The position numbers and the translations under genes are program-made. DNA of 64,000 nucleotides from Salinicola salarius (lineage in GTDB: Bacteria > Pseudomonadota > Gammaproteobacteria > Pseudomonadales > Halomonadaceae): NCBI RefSeq assembly GCF_003206135.1, contig NZ_PZJT01000005.1, forward strand, positions 98,300 to 162,299, in the 5' to 3' direction. Shown here piece by piece: positions 9,620 to 17,646 of the stretch (position 1 is its first letter; every line of letters starts with the position of its first letter). A model generated the notes under the pieces. It did no database searches, was not told where the DNA came from, and was given only the letters and a program-made list of their open reading frames with translations.

Positions 9620-9665
9620 GTCGATGGTCCCGAGAAGAAGTTTCAAGAAACTCGGGGCCATCGAC
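9620..9665. terminator. Strong hairpin just after the LysR gene
   Basis: A 15-bp inverted repeat (one G-T wobble) with arms at 9620-9634 and 9651-9665 starts two bases beyond the LysR stop. No U-tract follows on the minus strand, so it is a terminator-like or mRNA-stabilising hairpin rather than a canonical terminator. The rest of the 306-bp gap 9361-9666 holds no gene that I can support. Confidence 0.5.
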
Positions 9666-9666
9666 A

Positions 9667-10563
9667 TCACTCCTGGCAGCACTTCACCAGTTCGTCGACC
9701 ACGTATCTGACCTTGGGGCGCAGATGCGAAACCCTGGGCCAAACCGCATGCACGTCGACCGGCTCCGGCTCGAAGTCCTGTAACACTTCGACCAATCGCC
9801 CGGCATCGATATCGTTCTTCATCAGGCTGCGAGGCATCTGGCACAGCCCTATCCCGGCAACCGCACCGGTGATCATGACCTCGCCGTCGCCAATCCGATG
9901 CGCCAGAGGAGGCGCGTATCGCACCGTTTCCCCCTCGCGTCTGATTCGCCAACTCAGCGGTTGCCCTCGTCGATGCCCGACGATGCAATGGTGGTTGTCC
10001 AGGTCCTGGAGGTCTTGCGGTTCGCCTGCCTGGGCCAAGTAGCTTGGTGATGCGCAAATGGCCCAACGCTGGCTCATCAGTCGACGCGCTACCAGCTCGC
10101 TGGTGTCCTCCAGTTCGCCAAAGCGCACCAGCAGGTCAATGCCCTCTTCGATCGGATCGACCAAATGATCGGAAAAAGTGATATTGAGTTGCAACGCTGG
10201 ATATTTCCGAGCGATCCCGAACAGTAACGGCGCGCCCACGCGGCGGCCGAAGGCCACCGGCATATCGACTCGCAGGCGCCCGGTCGGTTCATGGCTTCCG
10301 ACGCCAAGTCCGCGTTCGGCGGTGCTGATTTCTTCCAGGCCGGCCGAGCACGCAGAGAAATAGGCCTCGCCGTCGGCAGTGAGGGTGATGCGACGGGTCG
10401 AGCGATGAAACAGTTGGGTGTCCAGTCGCTCTTCGAGGCGTGCAATGGATTTACCGACGGCGGACTTGGACACACCGAGCCGCTCGGCAGCTTCGGTGAA
10501 GCTATGGGCACGGGCAGCGACAACAAAGGTGAGCACGCCTTGCAGGGTATCAGGAGGAAGCAT
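9667..10563 (-). CDS. LysR family transcriptional regulator
   Basis: A 298-residue LysR regulator: an N-terminal winged helix at residues 1-60 (AHSFTEAAERLGVSKSAVGKSIARLE, FHRSTRRITLTADG) and a substrate-binding domain at about 90-295. It resembles the branch that represses or activates a neighbouring small redox operon. The first ATG (10569) has its AAAGG directly abutting it. The second, at 10563, has TAAAGGA at proper spacing, so I start there. It is divergent from the tautomerase gene and an inverted repeat lies in the shared promoter region. Confidence 0.88.
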   Translation of the reverse strand: MLPPDTLQGVLTFVVAARAHSFTEAAERLGVSKSAVGKSIARLEERLDTQLFHRSTRRITLTADGEAYFSACSAGLEEISTAERGLGVGSHEPTGRLRVDMPVAFGRRVGAPLLFGIARKYPALQLNITFSDHLVDPIEEGIDLLVRFGELEDTSELVARRLMSQRWAICASPSYLAQAGEPQDLQDLDNHHCIVGHRRGQPLSWRIRREGETVRYAPPLAHRIGDGEVMITGAVAGIGLCQMPRSLMKNDIDAGRLVEVLQDFEPEPVDVHAVWPRVSHLRPKVRYVVDELVKCCQE

Positions 10564-10655
10564 AAACATCCTTTATTGTAGATAAAATCTCTACCCAGAT
10601 GCGAATTTTGGCTTGTTTATCGCCATCCATTTCTACCCTAGCATGAGTTCACCGC

Positions 10656-10700
10656 AAAAGTGGTTTGGCCTCCAAGGTCGTTCAGACCTCAACCACTTTT
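10656..10700. promoter_or_regulatory. Nested inverted repeat between LysR and tautomerase genes
   Basis: AAAAGTGGTT (10656-10665) pairs perfectly with AACCACTTTT (10691-10700). Inside, AGGTC (10675-10679) pairs with GACCT (10685-10689). On the plus strand the outer arm runs into T5, giving a terminator-like hairpin in the presumed leader of the tautomerase gene. On DNA it could be a regulator site. Terminator, attenuator and operator readings are all open. Confidence 0.45.
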
Positions 10701-10768
10701 TGAGGAAGCTCTACTCATATCGTTTTCTCGCCCTGCTCATTTCTGCCTCCATTCAAGAGGAACACCTC

Positions 10769-10966
10769 ATGCCCGTAGTACGTGTCAGTTGGTTCGAAGG
10801 TAAGGATCACGCCACCAAAGAAGCCGTTGCGGCCGACATCACCGAAAGCATCGTCAAGAACACCGGCACCGACCCCAACTACATCTACGTCATTTTCGAA
10901 GACGTGGCACATTCCGACTGGGCCGCTGCCGGCAAACTGTTCGGAGTTGCTTCCGACGAGACCTGA
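10769..10966 (+). CDS. Tautomerase family protein (4-oxalocrotonate tautomerase-like)
   Basis: A 65-residue protein starting MPVVRVSWFEG. Removal of the initiator Met would expose Pro1, the general base of the 4-OT family. The length (about 60-70 residues) and the IVKNTGTDPNYIYVIFEDV middle match this family of small homo-oligomeric tautomerases. An AAGAGGAA ribosome site lies before the ATG; the frame is open upstream but lacks a better start. It is divergent from a LysR regulator, a common pairing in proteobacteria. Natural substrate is unknown; keto-enol isomerisation of an aromatic breakdown product is the family theme. Confidence 0.82.
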   Translation: MPVVRVSWFEGKDHATKEAVAADITESIVKNTGTDPNYIYVIFEDVAHSDWAAAGKLFGVASDET

Positions 10967-11147
10967 CTTGTTCAAGCCCGACAATGCATCGGCTGGTCCA
11001 GCGATGCGTTCGGCTCACACAACGACATCCTCGCGAGAGCCACTCTTGTGCCCTTTCTAGCTGAGATTGGCCGGTGACCCGAGTCTGGCGGAAGGGTTGG
11101 CCGAGGGTTCTCGTCTTGCTCTCGGCGACCGCGTTGCGGTTTTCCCG

Positions 11148-11924
11148 TCAGACCCGATTACCCGGAATGGTATACCCGCCATCGACCAGCAGGTTCTGAC
11201 CGGTCACGAAGCGAGACGCGTCGGAGCTCAGCCAAACCACGGCTTCAGCGACTTCATCGGGGCTACCCACCCGGCTCATGGGTGTATGAGCGATAAACGG
11301 CTTGCGGCTGGCTTCGTCGGTATTCTGACGATACATATCCGTGTCGATGACGCCTGGATTGACATTGTTGATCCGGATTCCCTGCCGGCTGGTCTCCAGC
11401 GCCAGCGCCCGTACCATGTTGTCGAGACCCGCCTTGCTGATCGAATAAAGGGTCGACCCCTCGAGCGCACCATGCGCAAGCCATGATGACGTATTCACGA
11501 TGACACCCCCGGTCTGCTGTTTGGCCATCTGGGCGATCTCGGCCTGACAACACAACCAGGTACCTCGCAGATTGATGCCGATGGCCTGGTCGAAATCCTC
11601 GGCCGTCAGTGACTCACTGAGCCCCCACTTTCCCATGACGCCTGCGTTGTTGAAGGCGATATCCAGTTGTCCGTATCGCTCGACGACACTGCCAATTAGC
11701 GATTCCACATCCGTAGCCAGGGCAATGTCGGCTCGGAACGCCGTGGCATCCCCGCCGGCCGCGCGAATCTCGGTAACGGTCTGTTCGAGCGCTTCAGGCC
11801 GTCGGGCCGCGATAGCCACTCGCGCTCCCCGACGGGCGAACTGCATAGCCGCAGCCTTGCCGATCCCGGTACCCCCACCGGTCACGAGTACGACTTTCTG
11901 GGCGAAATCCTGTGCTGTAGACAT
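11148..11924 (-). CDS. SDR family NAD(P)-dependent oxidoreductase
   Basis: A 258-residue classical short-chain dehydrogenase. It has the TGGGTGIGKA cofactor motif near residue 15, the NNAG strand (AFNNAGVMGKWG), and the active-site Ser with YSISK (Tyr and Lys). The C-terminal GQNLLVDGGYTIP tail is typical of classical SDRs. The start at 11924 is preferred over the in-frame ATG at 11939, because AGGAAG lies about 6 bp before the inner ATG. It follows another SDR gene on the same strand after 36 bp and is probably co-transcribed. Substrate cannot be read from sequence. Confidence 0.88.
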   Translation of the reverse strand: MSTAQDFAQKVVLVTGGGTGIGKAAAMQFARRGARVAIAARRPEALEQTVTEIRAAGGDATAFRADIALATDVESLIGSVVERYGQLDIAFNNAGVMGKWGLSESLTAEDFDQAIGINLRGTWLCCQAEIAQMAKQQTGGVIVNTSSWLAHGALEGSTLYSISKAGLDNMVRALALETSRQGIRINNVNPGVIDTDMYRQNTDEASRKPFIAHTPMSRVGSPDEVAEAVVWLSSDASRFVTGQNLLVDGGYTIPGNRV

Positions 11925-11960
11925 AGCGATCTTCCTCATGAGCAGGTCGTATCTAATGGA

Positions 11961-12725
11961 TCAGGGTTGATCCGTGGGTCTGACGACGATTTCGTTGATC
12001 GCCACTCGTCGGGGATTGGTCACGATGAAGGCAGCGGCCTCGGCGATATCTTCCGCATGCAAGCGCTCCACCTCGCCGAACATGCTGGTGAAACCCTCCC
12101 ACTGTCCGTCTTTCTGCTCGAAGAGTTCGGTCGCGGTCGCACCGGGTTCGATCACCGAAAAGCGTAGCGATTGCCTGGTGAACTCCTGGCGCCAGGCTTC
12201 GGTGGCGGCCGTGACGGCAAACTTGGTGGCGTTGTAGATGGCGACCTGGGGAGCAGCGATACGCCCGGCAACCGAGGAGATATTGACGACATCCGCCACA
12301 GCGCGAGGGCTTGATGTCACGGCCTGAAGAAGATGCGGCAGCGCCTGCTTGGTGAGGTACATCAACCCCCGCAGGTTGATGTCCACCATGCGATCCCACT
12401 CTTCAAGCGGCGATTCCACGGAGGGGCCATTGAGCATCAGCCCCGCTGCGTTGACCAAGGTGTCCAGACGACCGAAGCGTTCGAGCACCTGATCAACCAC
12501 GCGCTCGGCTTCGTGGTTGTCTGTGATGTCGGCTGCGATCACCAACGCGGTGCCGCCAGTGGCGGCGATCCTGTTGGCAAGTGATTCGAGCCTATCCTGG
12601 CGTCTGGCCACCAGCGCAACGCTGGCTCCCAGATTGGCCAGTCGAATGGCCGTCGCCTGCCCGATACCGCTGGATGCGCCGGTGATGAGGGCTACGGTTC
12701 CTTTGAGCTTCTCGACGTTTTCCAT
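11961..12725 (-). CDS. SDR family oxidoreductase (YdfG-like)
   Basis: A 254-residue classical SDR with TGASSGIGQAT at the N-terminus, NAAGLM, and the YNATKFAV catalytic pair. The tail ends in EIVVRPTDQ, which is typical of the YdfG/NADP-dependent 3-hydroxy-acid dehydrogenase-like branch rather than of the GGY-ending branch. A gene with the same tail style, EILIRPTPP, occurs at 54303. It is the first gene of a two-SDR unit and is divergent from the AraC regulator at 12947; the two probably form a regulator-target pair. Confidence 0.88.
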   Translation of the reverse strand: MENVEKLKGTVALITGASSGIGQATAIRLANLGASVALVARRQDRLESLANRIAATGGTALVIAADITDNHEAERVVDQVLERFGRLDTLVNAAGLMLNGPSVESPLEEWDRMVDINLRGLMYLTKQALPHLLQAVTSSPRAVADVVNISSVAGRIAAPQVAIYNATKFAVTAATEAWRQEFTRQSLRFSVIEPGATATELFEQKDGQWEGFTSMFGEVERLHAEDIAEAAAFIVTNPRRVAINEIVVRPTDQP

Positions 12726-12787
12726 GATGTTCCTCCGTTTGCGTCGACCTGGATCGGGACGCTCGATGCCGTCGTCCGTGTCCAGAT

Positions 12788-12800
12788 ACTTGATTCAAGT
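12788..12800. promoter_or_regulatory. ACTTGATTCAAGT palindrome in the SDR/AraC divergent promoter
   Basis: A perfect 6-bp inverted repeat around a single central base, 63-75 bp upstream of the SDR start and about 150 bp upstream of the AraC start. It is the only clear dyad in the 221-bp shared gap and is a candidate regulator site. Confidence 0.3.
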
Positions 12801-12946
12801 GACGACCCAAAGGCTAGGACCCTCGAGGGGGAACACGTGACGCCATTTCTTCCCATTGATTGCCTGATTCTCTTGACCCGGGAAAAGCGGAAATCTGGTC
12901 AGTCCTCGATCTAGAATGGCAGTGCTCGAACAGGCAGGAGCGGACA

Positions 12947-13876
12947 GTGATCATCGAACTCGGGATAGACGACCAGGCACGGCGAGAGGAAACGGCAGCC
13001 ATCCGCGATCAGATGGCGAGACAGATCTCCACCTTTGTCGGCAATCAGATGGAGCGTGAAACCCGTCTGCCGGGCCTGAGTTTTGTCAAGGTAACGACGC
13101 CACAGCCACCGACGCCCTACCTGTACGAGCCCAGCCTTGCCATCATCATTCGAGGAAGGAAGCGCGTCGTACTAGGAAACACGACGTATATCTACGACGC
13201 CTCACGGTTTCTGCTGACGGCAGTGAATCTGCCCACGATTACCGAAGTCACCGAAGCATCGCCCGAGCGGCCCTATCTCTCTTTGCTGATGAAGATTGAT
13301 TTACAGATGGCTCGCCAGTTGATTGCGGATGTCGAGACGCGTGGCCCGAAAGCAGAGATACAGCACAAAGCCATGGCGACCGGCCCCGCGACAGTCGATT
13401 TAATGGATGCGACGAGCAGACTGGTTCGGCTGCTCGACCAGCCACACGACATGCTCCACCTGGGCGGTCTTGTCCAGCGAGAGATTCTTTATCGGGTACT
13501 GACCAGCTCTGCCGGCGGTCGTTTTCGCGACACCGTCATGACGGGAACGCAAAGCCAGCGTGTCGCCAAGGCCGTTACCTGGTTGCATGATCACTATACG
13601 CAGCCGCTGAAAATCGAAGCCCTAGCGGAACTGGCCGAGATGGGCGTGTCTACGCTTCACCATCATTTCCGTAAAGTGACCTCGATGAGCCCGCTTCGGT
13701 ACCAGAAACACCTACGCCTTTATGAGGCGAGAAGGCTGTTGATCGCGGAAAATATCGATGCTGCAACGGCAGGTATCCGGGTTGGCTACGAAAGCATTAG
13801 CCAATTCAACCGGGAATACCGACGGATGTTCGGTGCGCCACCGATTCGCGACGTTGCGCCGTTACGGTCCATATGA
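12947..13876 (+). CDS. AraC family transcriptional regulator
   Basis: A 309-residue regulator with an N-terminal AraC_N cupin-like sensor (about residues 20-170, including YLYEPSLAIIIRGRKRVVLGN and YDASRFLLTAVNLP) and a C-terminal double helix-turn-helix (about 205-300, EALAELAEMGVSTLHHHFRKV, YESISQFNREYRRMFG). The start is a GTG at 12947 with AGGAG 6 bp upstream; the open frame further back begins only with a TTG and has no ribosome site. It faces the SDR pair divergently. A paralogue of the same architecture lies at 17606. Confidence 0.87.
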   Translation: MIIELGIDDQARREETAAIRDQMARQISTFVGNQMERETRLPGLSFVKVTTPQPPTPYLYEPSLAIIIRGRKRVVLGNTTYIYDASRFLLTAVNLPTITEVTEASPERPYLSLLMKIDLQMARQLIADVETRGPKAEIQHKAMATGPATVDLMDATSRLVRLLDQPHDMLHLGGLVQREILYRVLTSSAGGRFRDTVMTGTQSQRVAKAVTWLHDHYTQPLKIEALAELAEMGVSTLHHHFRKVTSMSPLRYQKHLRLYEARRLLIAENIDAATAGIRVGYESISQFNREYRRMFGAPPIRDVAPLRSI

Positions 13877-14041
13877 CTGCCAACTCGAATAGGCCAGGGC
13901 AAGAAACTGGCCAGAGAGCCATCTACCGTTTGGTGGAATCAACACTAGCGGACCCGGCCGTTATCATAGCGTCCACGGATTCCGCGAACTTTCTCATGAA
14001 CGTGCCGTGTTCGAAGTCATCTGACCGTGCGGGCCAGCACC

Positions 14042-14443
14042 TTAATCCGGGCGATGATGCTGGCACACCACTTCCACATTGATACCGTCCGGGTCCAATA
14101 CGTACGCCGCGTAGTAGTGGTCGTGGTAGTGCGTTCGGATGCCGGGCGGCCCGTTATCGGTCCCGCCCGCTTTCACTGCGGCCTGATAGAAGGCATCGAC
14201 GATGGCGCGGCTCTGCGCTGCAAAGGCAATGTGTGTGCCGGCGCCCGGGGATTCGTTGTCATGAATCCAGAGGCTGGGGTAACCGTCCCTGCCGAAGCCG
14301 TGGCGTGTGCCTCCGGTGCGAGTGCGCTCGGGCCCGACGGTGATGACCCGGACGATATCCAGCGGCGCGAGGGCCAGTTCGTAGAAGCGACGCGAGGCTT
14401 CAGCGTCGCGCACGGCGAATTCGATGTGATCGAGGATGGTCAT
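14042..14443 (-). CDS. VOC family protein (glyoxalase/extradiol dioxygenase fold)
   Basis: A 133-residue VOC-superfamily protein with two beta-alpha-beta-beta-beta modules. The start MTILDHIEFAVRDAEASRRF gives the first metal-ligand position (His6), and HYHDHYYAAYVLDPDGINVE gives the second-module ligands (His and Glu). Metal-dependent isomerase, lyase or thiol transferase roles are possible. I start at the first ATG that opens the fold; no strong ribosome site is visible. It sits 52 bp downstream of an SDR gene on the same strand and is likely co-transcribed. It is clearly related to the VOC gene at 17003. Confidence 0.82.
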   Translation of the reverse strand: MTILDHIEFAVRDAEASRRFYELALAPLDIVRVITVGPERTRTGGTRHGFGRDGYPSLWIHDNESPGAGTHIAFAAQSRAIVDAFYQAAVKAGGTDNGPPGIRTHYHDHYYAAYVLDPDGINVEVVCQHHRPD

Positions 14444-14495
14444 GGTTGTTGTACGCTGTGGTTCCAGTGGTATGGATGAACGCCTCAAAGGCTGA

Positions 14496-15236
14496 TCAGA
14501 CCTGCGACGCGCCACCATCGGCGAACAGCTCGACGCCGTTGATATAGCTCGAGGCATCGCTTGCCAGGAATGCCGCAGCCTTGCCGATTTCGTGCGCCTC
14601 GCCGATCCGCCCCAGCGTACTTTTTTCGCTGAACGCTTGAATGATCTGCTCCGCGTCATCGGCCAGCATGCTTCGCAGAGATTGCGTATCGACAGGGCCG
14701 GGACTGAGAAGATTGATCCGAACGCCGGAACCCTTGATGTCCAGAATCCAGCTTCTGACCATGGCACGCAGAGCGGCCTTGGTGGCGCCGTAGACGCTCA
14801 AGCCCGGGCCGGGGTTCATCGAGGCAGTCGAGCCGATGATGACGATATTGGACCCTTGGGGCATAAGGGGCAGCGCGCCCTGGACGGTAAACGTCACCCC
14901 TTTCACGTTGGTATCGAAAACGCGATCGAAAACCGCCTCGGTAATCTTGCCGAGTGGGGTGATTTCGCCCATCCCGGCGTTGGCGATCAGGACATCGATA
15001 CGGCCATGAAGCGACTCGATACGACCAAAAAGTGCTGCCAGATCGGCTGCATTCGACACATCGGCAGTAATGGCGGCCGCGTTGTCGCCCAAGCTGGACA
15101 AGGCCTCGTCCAGCGCCTCCTGCCGGCGTCCGGTAATGACCACGCGAGCGCCCTGTTCAACGAACTCCCGCGCAATCGCGAGCCCCAGACCGGATGACCC
15201 ACCGGTAACCAGCACGACCTTATCTTTGAATGACAT
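14496..15236 (-). CDS. SDR family oxidoreductase
   Basis: A 246-residue classical SDR: TGGSSGLGLAIA cofactor motif, IANAGMGEITP, Ser in IIGSTASMN, then YGATKAAL with the catalytic Tyr and Lys, and the VELFADGGASQV tail. It is the likely target of the divergent TetR regulator at 15407: the 170-bp gap contains three related operator-like motifs. The VOC gene downstream is probably in the same transcript. It fits stress- or xenobiotic-inducible reductases seen next to TetR genes. Confidence 0.88.
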   Translation of the reverse strand: MSFKDKVVLVTGGSSGLGLAIAREFVEQGARVVITGRRQEALDEALSSLGDNAAAITADVSNAADLAALFGRIESLHGRIDVLIANAGMGEITPLGKITEAVFDRVFDTNVKGVTFTVQGALPLMPQGSNIVIIGSTASMNPGPGLSVYGATKAALRAMVRSWILDIKGSGVRINLLSPGPVDTQSLRSMLADDAEQIIQAFSEKSTLGRIGEAHEIGKAAAFLASDASSYINGVELFADGGASQV

Positions 15237-15278
15237 GGAGATTTCCCTGTACGAGGAAGTAGACGGAAATGACCTATA

Positions 15279-15380
15279 TAGTGAACGCTACATATCGCGA
15301 CGTGTCACGTACTTTATTTAGTGGTCGATACATAGAGGCCCTTGCTCGAGTGTCCGAGCTCTGTTATAGCAGTCGCTACA
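15279..15380. promoter_or_regulatory. Three operator-like repeats in the SDR/TetR promoter
   Basis: Three copies of a motif sharing TAGNNNNCGNTACA lie at 15279-15294 (TAGTGAACGCTACATA), 15319-15334 (TAGTGGTCGATACATA) and 15367-15380 (TAGCAGTCGCTACA). Copies 1 and 2 match at 13 of 16 bases and are exactly 40 bp apart. Copy 3 is the core of the best palindrome, TTnTAGC-n4-GCTAnAA. They fill the space between the divergent SDR and TetR genes, as expected for TetR autoregulation plus target control. Confidence 0.6.
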
Positions 15381-15406
15381 ATGCAATTTTCATCCAGCGA
15401 GGTCCC

Positions 15407-16030
15407 ATGAACGCAAAGACTCGGCAACGCCGTCCTGCTTTCGATCGCGAAGCGGGAGTCGCCATCGCCCAGGCACTGTTTCATGAACGTGGCTATGACG
15501 CGGTCAGTCTTGCGGATCTGACCGAAGCCATGAACATCAAGCCGCCCAGTTTTTACGCCGCCTACGGCAGCAAGGCAGCGCTGTTCGAACGAGCAATGCT
15601 GCGCTATGCGCAGGAAAACGCCCTGCCGCTGGACGAACTTCTGGCGCCAGACCGGCCCCCTGCTCAAGCACTTCCCGCCCTGCTGCTCGCCGCTGCCGAA
15701 CAGTACGGGCGAGACAGCCTGCTGCGTGGCTGCATGATTACGGAGGGCTTGCGAGCGGATGACCCGGCCGCCCGCCAGACGGCCGAGAATCTTGCCAATG
15801 GCGGTATCCAGGCGATTCGGGCTTACCTCGATCAGGTTAGCCCGCAAGAGGCGCAGACGCTGGCCGACTACATGGCGGTCACTCTGCGCGGACTCTCGGC
15901 CTCGGCCTGCAACGGCATGCCCTACGAGCGCCTGATGCAAGTCGCCCGGACCGCCGGTCGATTTATCGCCCATGAACTGGCGGAGAAGACCGAGGAGTCC
16001 ACAGCGGCTTCGATCTCTAGCGATCCGTGA
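15407..16030 (+). CDS. TetR/AcrR family transcriptional regulator
   Basis: A 207-residue one-domain repressor. The TetR_N helix-turn-helix occupies about residues 8-58 (GVAIAQALFHERGYDAVSLADLTEAMNIKPPSFYAAYGSKAALF); the rest is the helical ligand and dimer domain with RGCMITEGL, typical of the branch that controls divergent SDR genes. The start at 15407 has GAGG upstream; the frame is open further back but that region holds the operator-like repeats. It overlaps the convergent dehydrogenase-like gene by 14 bp. Confidence 0.88.
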   Translation: MNAKTRQRRPAFDREAGVAIAQALFHERGYDAVSLADLTEAMNIKPPSFYAAYGSKAALFERAMLRYAQENALPLDELLAPDRPPAQALPALLLAAAEQYGRDSLLRGCMITEGLRADDPAARQTAENLANGGIQAIRAYLDQVSPQEAQTLADYMAVTLRGLSASACNGMPYERLMQVARTAGRFIAHELAEKTEESTAASISSDP

Positions 16031-17006
16031 TGGTTGTGCCGGTGATGGTCTTGGCGAACCCCTTACCGAATAGCCGCGCCGGGGTTTCGAAACCCGGCCG
16101 CCGTTCGCCTTCCAGTACCCGACGCGCGGCCTCGATCGCAGCCAATGGTGTGTAGGAGTAGCCGTTGACGGTTTCGATCATCGATCGGACCACCGTGCCG
16201 TCGGCTCCCGTCACCTCCGCTACGGCACGGGCGCGATGGGCATCGCGTTGTTCTGCTGTCGGGCCGTCGGGCAGTTGCGACAGATCCCCCTCGGGAAACG
16301 CCTCTCCGCTGACATGCACGAACATGGCGATATCGGGGATGCCGGCGGAGTGCCAAGCGGTCACCAGATCACCGAACGACAGCGGCGCGCACAGCACCGG
16401 TCCGTCACCGAAATCGAAGTGTCGCGGCTGCGCATCGGGAGTCGGGATGAGATGGCCCTCGACCCTCGCCATCAGGCCCGCGCCAATGATCTCGCTGACG
16501 CTCATGGCAGAGCCCCGCGACATCGAGCCAGGCACCTGAAGCGCAACGCTTAGCGACCGCGGCTCCTGCACACGCTGCGCGACGTGCACTGCCAGGCAAT
16601 CCGTCGGCACCACGTCCCAGCCGACCCCAGGCAGCAGCATGATGCCGGCCTCGGCCGCTTCGGCGCCCAGCCGTTCCGCCAGCCGGTAGACGTTGATCTC
16701 GGCGGTGATATCCAGGTAATCGACACCAGCTTCCAGGCACGCCCGCATCAATGGCTCCGCCGTTTGCGCGAAAGGGCCGGCGAAGTTCAGCAGCACATCG
16801 ACACCTGTCAGGGACTGTTCTGCTCCGCCATTGGCAGCGCCATCGACGTCAAACACACGAAACGACACCGCCAGGGCGTCAGCGAGGGCGGCCAACGTCT
16901 GCCGGTTGCGTCCGGCGATCTCGAAATCGAGCCCCAGCGCCTTGGCACGCGCTGCCGCCATGCGACCGGTATAGCCGGTCGCGCCGTAGATCAGGAGTGT
17001 TTTCAT
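16017..17006 (-). CDS. Saccharopine dehydrogenase-like NAD(P)-binding protein
   Basis: A 329-residue protein with an N-terminal Rossmann domain (LLIYGATGYTGRMAA) and the LNFAGPFAQTAEPLMRACLEAGVDYLDITAE segment typical of the saccharopine dehydrogenase / trans-acting enoyl reductase group. No catalytic assignment can be made. The start overlaps the VOC stop upstream by 4 bp (ATGA), so translation is coupled. The operon therefore reads VOC then reductase, divergent from an AraC regulator. This mirrors the VOC-SDR-AraC arrangement a few kilobases to the left. Confidence 0.8.
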   Translation of the reverse strand: MKTLLIYGATGYTGRMAAARAKALGLDFEIAGRNRQTLAALADALAVSFRVFDVDGAANGGAEQSLTGVDVLLNFAGPFAQTAEPLMRACLEAGVDYLDITAEINVYRLAERLGAEAAEAGIMLLPGVGWDVVPTDCLAVHVAQRVQEPRSLSVALQVPGSMSRGSAMSVSEIIGAGLMARVEGHLIPTPDAQPRHFDFGDGPVLCAPLSFGDLVTAWHSAGIPDIAMFVHVSGEAFPEGDLSQLPDGPTAEQRDAHRARAVAEVTGADGTVVRSMIETVNGYSYTPLAAIEAARRVLEGERRPGFETPARLFGKGFAKTITGTTITDR

Positions 17007-17419
17007 CGGGCGTGCTGCCAGTTCTTGTAGACGAATTCGAGGCTGTAACCATCGGGGTCCATAACGTTGGCGGCGTAGTAGTCGGGGTCGTAATGCAGCC
17101 GTGCCCCGGGTGCGCCTTTGTCGACAGAATCGTTCTCGATAGCCCCGTTCTCGATGGCCGCGGCGTAGGCCGCTTCGACCTCCGCCTTGCTGTTCGCCAC
17201 GAAACCGACGTGAACGGCCCGTCCCTCGACCACGCCCTCACGTAGCCAGAAGAACATTCGGCCATTGGCGCCGAAGCCCTTGAGATCCGGATGGCCCGGC
17301 GGGCCGTCCTTGCCGTCGTAATCGAGCCGCGCCGTGATCCCCAGCGGAGCGAGCACGGCCTCGTAGAAACGAATCGAGCGTTCGATGTCGCTGACGGATA
17401 AAAAGAGATGATCCAGCAT
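17003..17419 (-). CDS. VOC family protein
   Basis: A 138-residue VOC protein starting MLDHLFLSVSDIERSIRFYEAVL, with His4 as the first metal-ligand position and HYDPDYYAANVMDPDGYSLEFV as the second module. It parallels the VOC protein at 14042 segment by segment. The ATG at 17419 is chosen because GAGG lies 7 bp upstream; an in-frame ATG at 17455 has none. It is first in an operon with the saccharopine dehydrogenase-like gene. Confidence 0.84.
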   Translation of the reverse strand: MLDHLFLSVSDIERSIRFYEAVLAPLGITARLDYDGKDGPPGHPDLKGFGANGRMFFWLREGVVEGRAVHVGFVANSKAEVEAAYAAAIENGAIENDSVDKGAPGARLHYDPDYYAANVMDPDGYSLEFVYKNWQHAR

Positions 17420-17562
17420 GTGGTGGCCTCGTTGTTCGGACGCTATCGTCAGCAACCACCGTAACCCTTACCGTCATCGCGGGCTCAGCCGTTCCTGCCC
17501 GAAACCTGCCCGTTTCTGCTTTTTGCTTGCGCGGGTGCGCACCCGGGATCAGCATATCTCTT

Positions 17563-17646
17563 CATAACCACCCAACCGCTCGCCATAACCACCCAACCGC
17601 TCGCCATGAACGACCAGCCGCCCGCCATGAACGATCAACTGCTCGA
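17563..17646 (+). repeat. 21-bp tandem repeat, four copies, across the AraC start codon
   Basis: Four adjacent 21-bp units: 17563-17583 and 17584-17604 are identical, 17605-17625 and 17626-17646 are diverged. Units 3 and 4 each carry an ATG in the same frame (17606 and 17627), so the protein starts with a repeated MNDQ heptad. No Shine-Dalgarno sequence is visible before either ATG. Copy-number change would keep frame (21 = 7 codons) but change the leader and the number of start codons. Confidence 0.85.

Noticed and set aside
10967..11147. Considered as an extension or frameshifted tail of the tautomerase gene
   Set aside because: The 65-residue protein already has the family's usual length, and the downstream frame shows no tautomerase features.
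13877..14041. Considered as a small gene after AraC (frame 13873-14082)
   Set aside because: No ribosome site, no conserved pattern, and it overlaps the VOC gene end.
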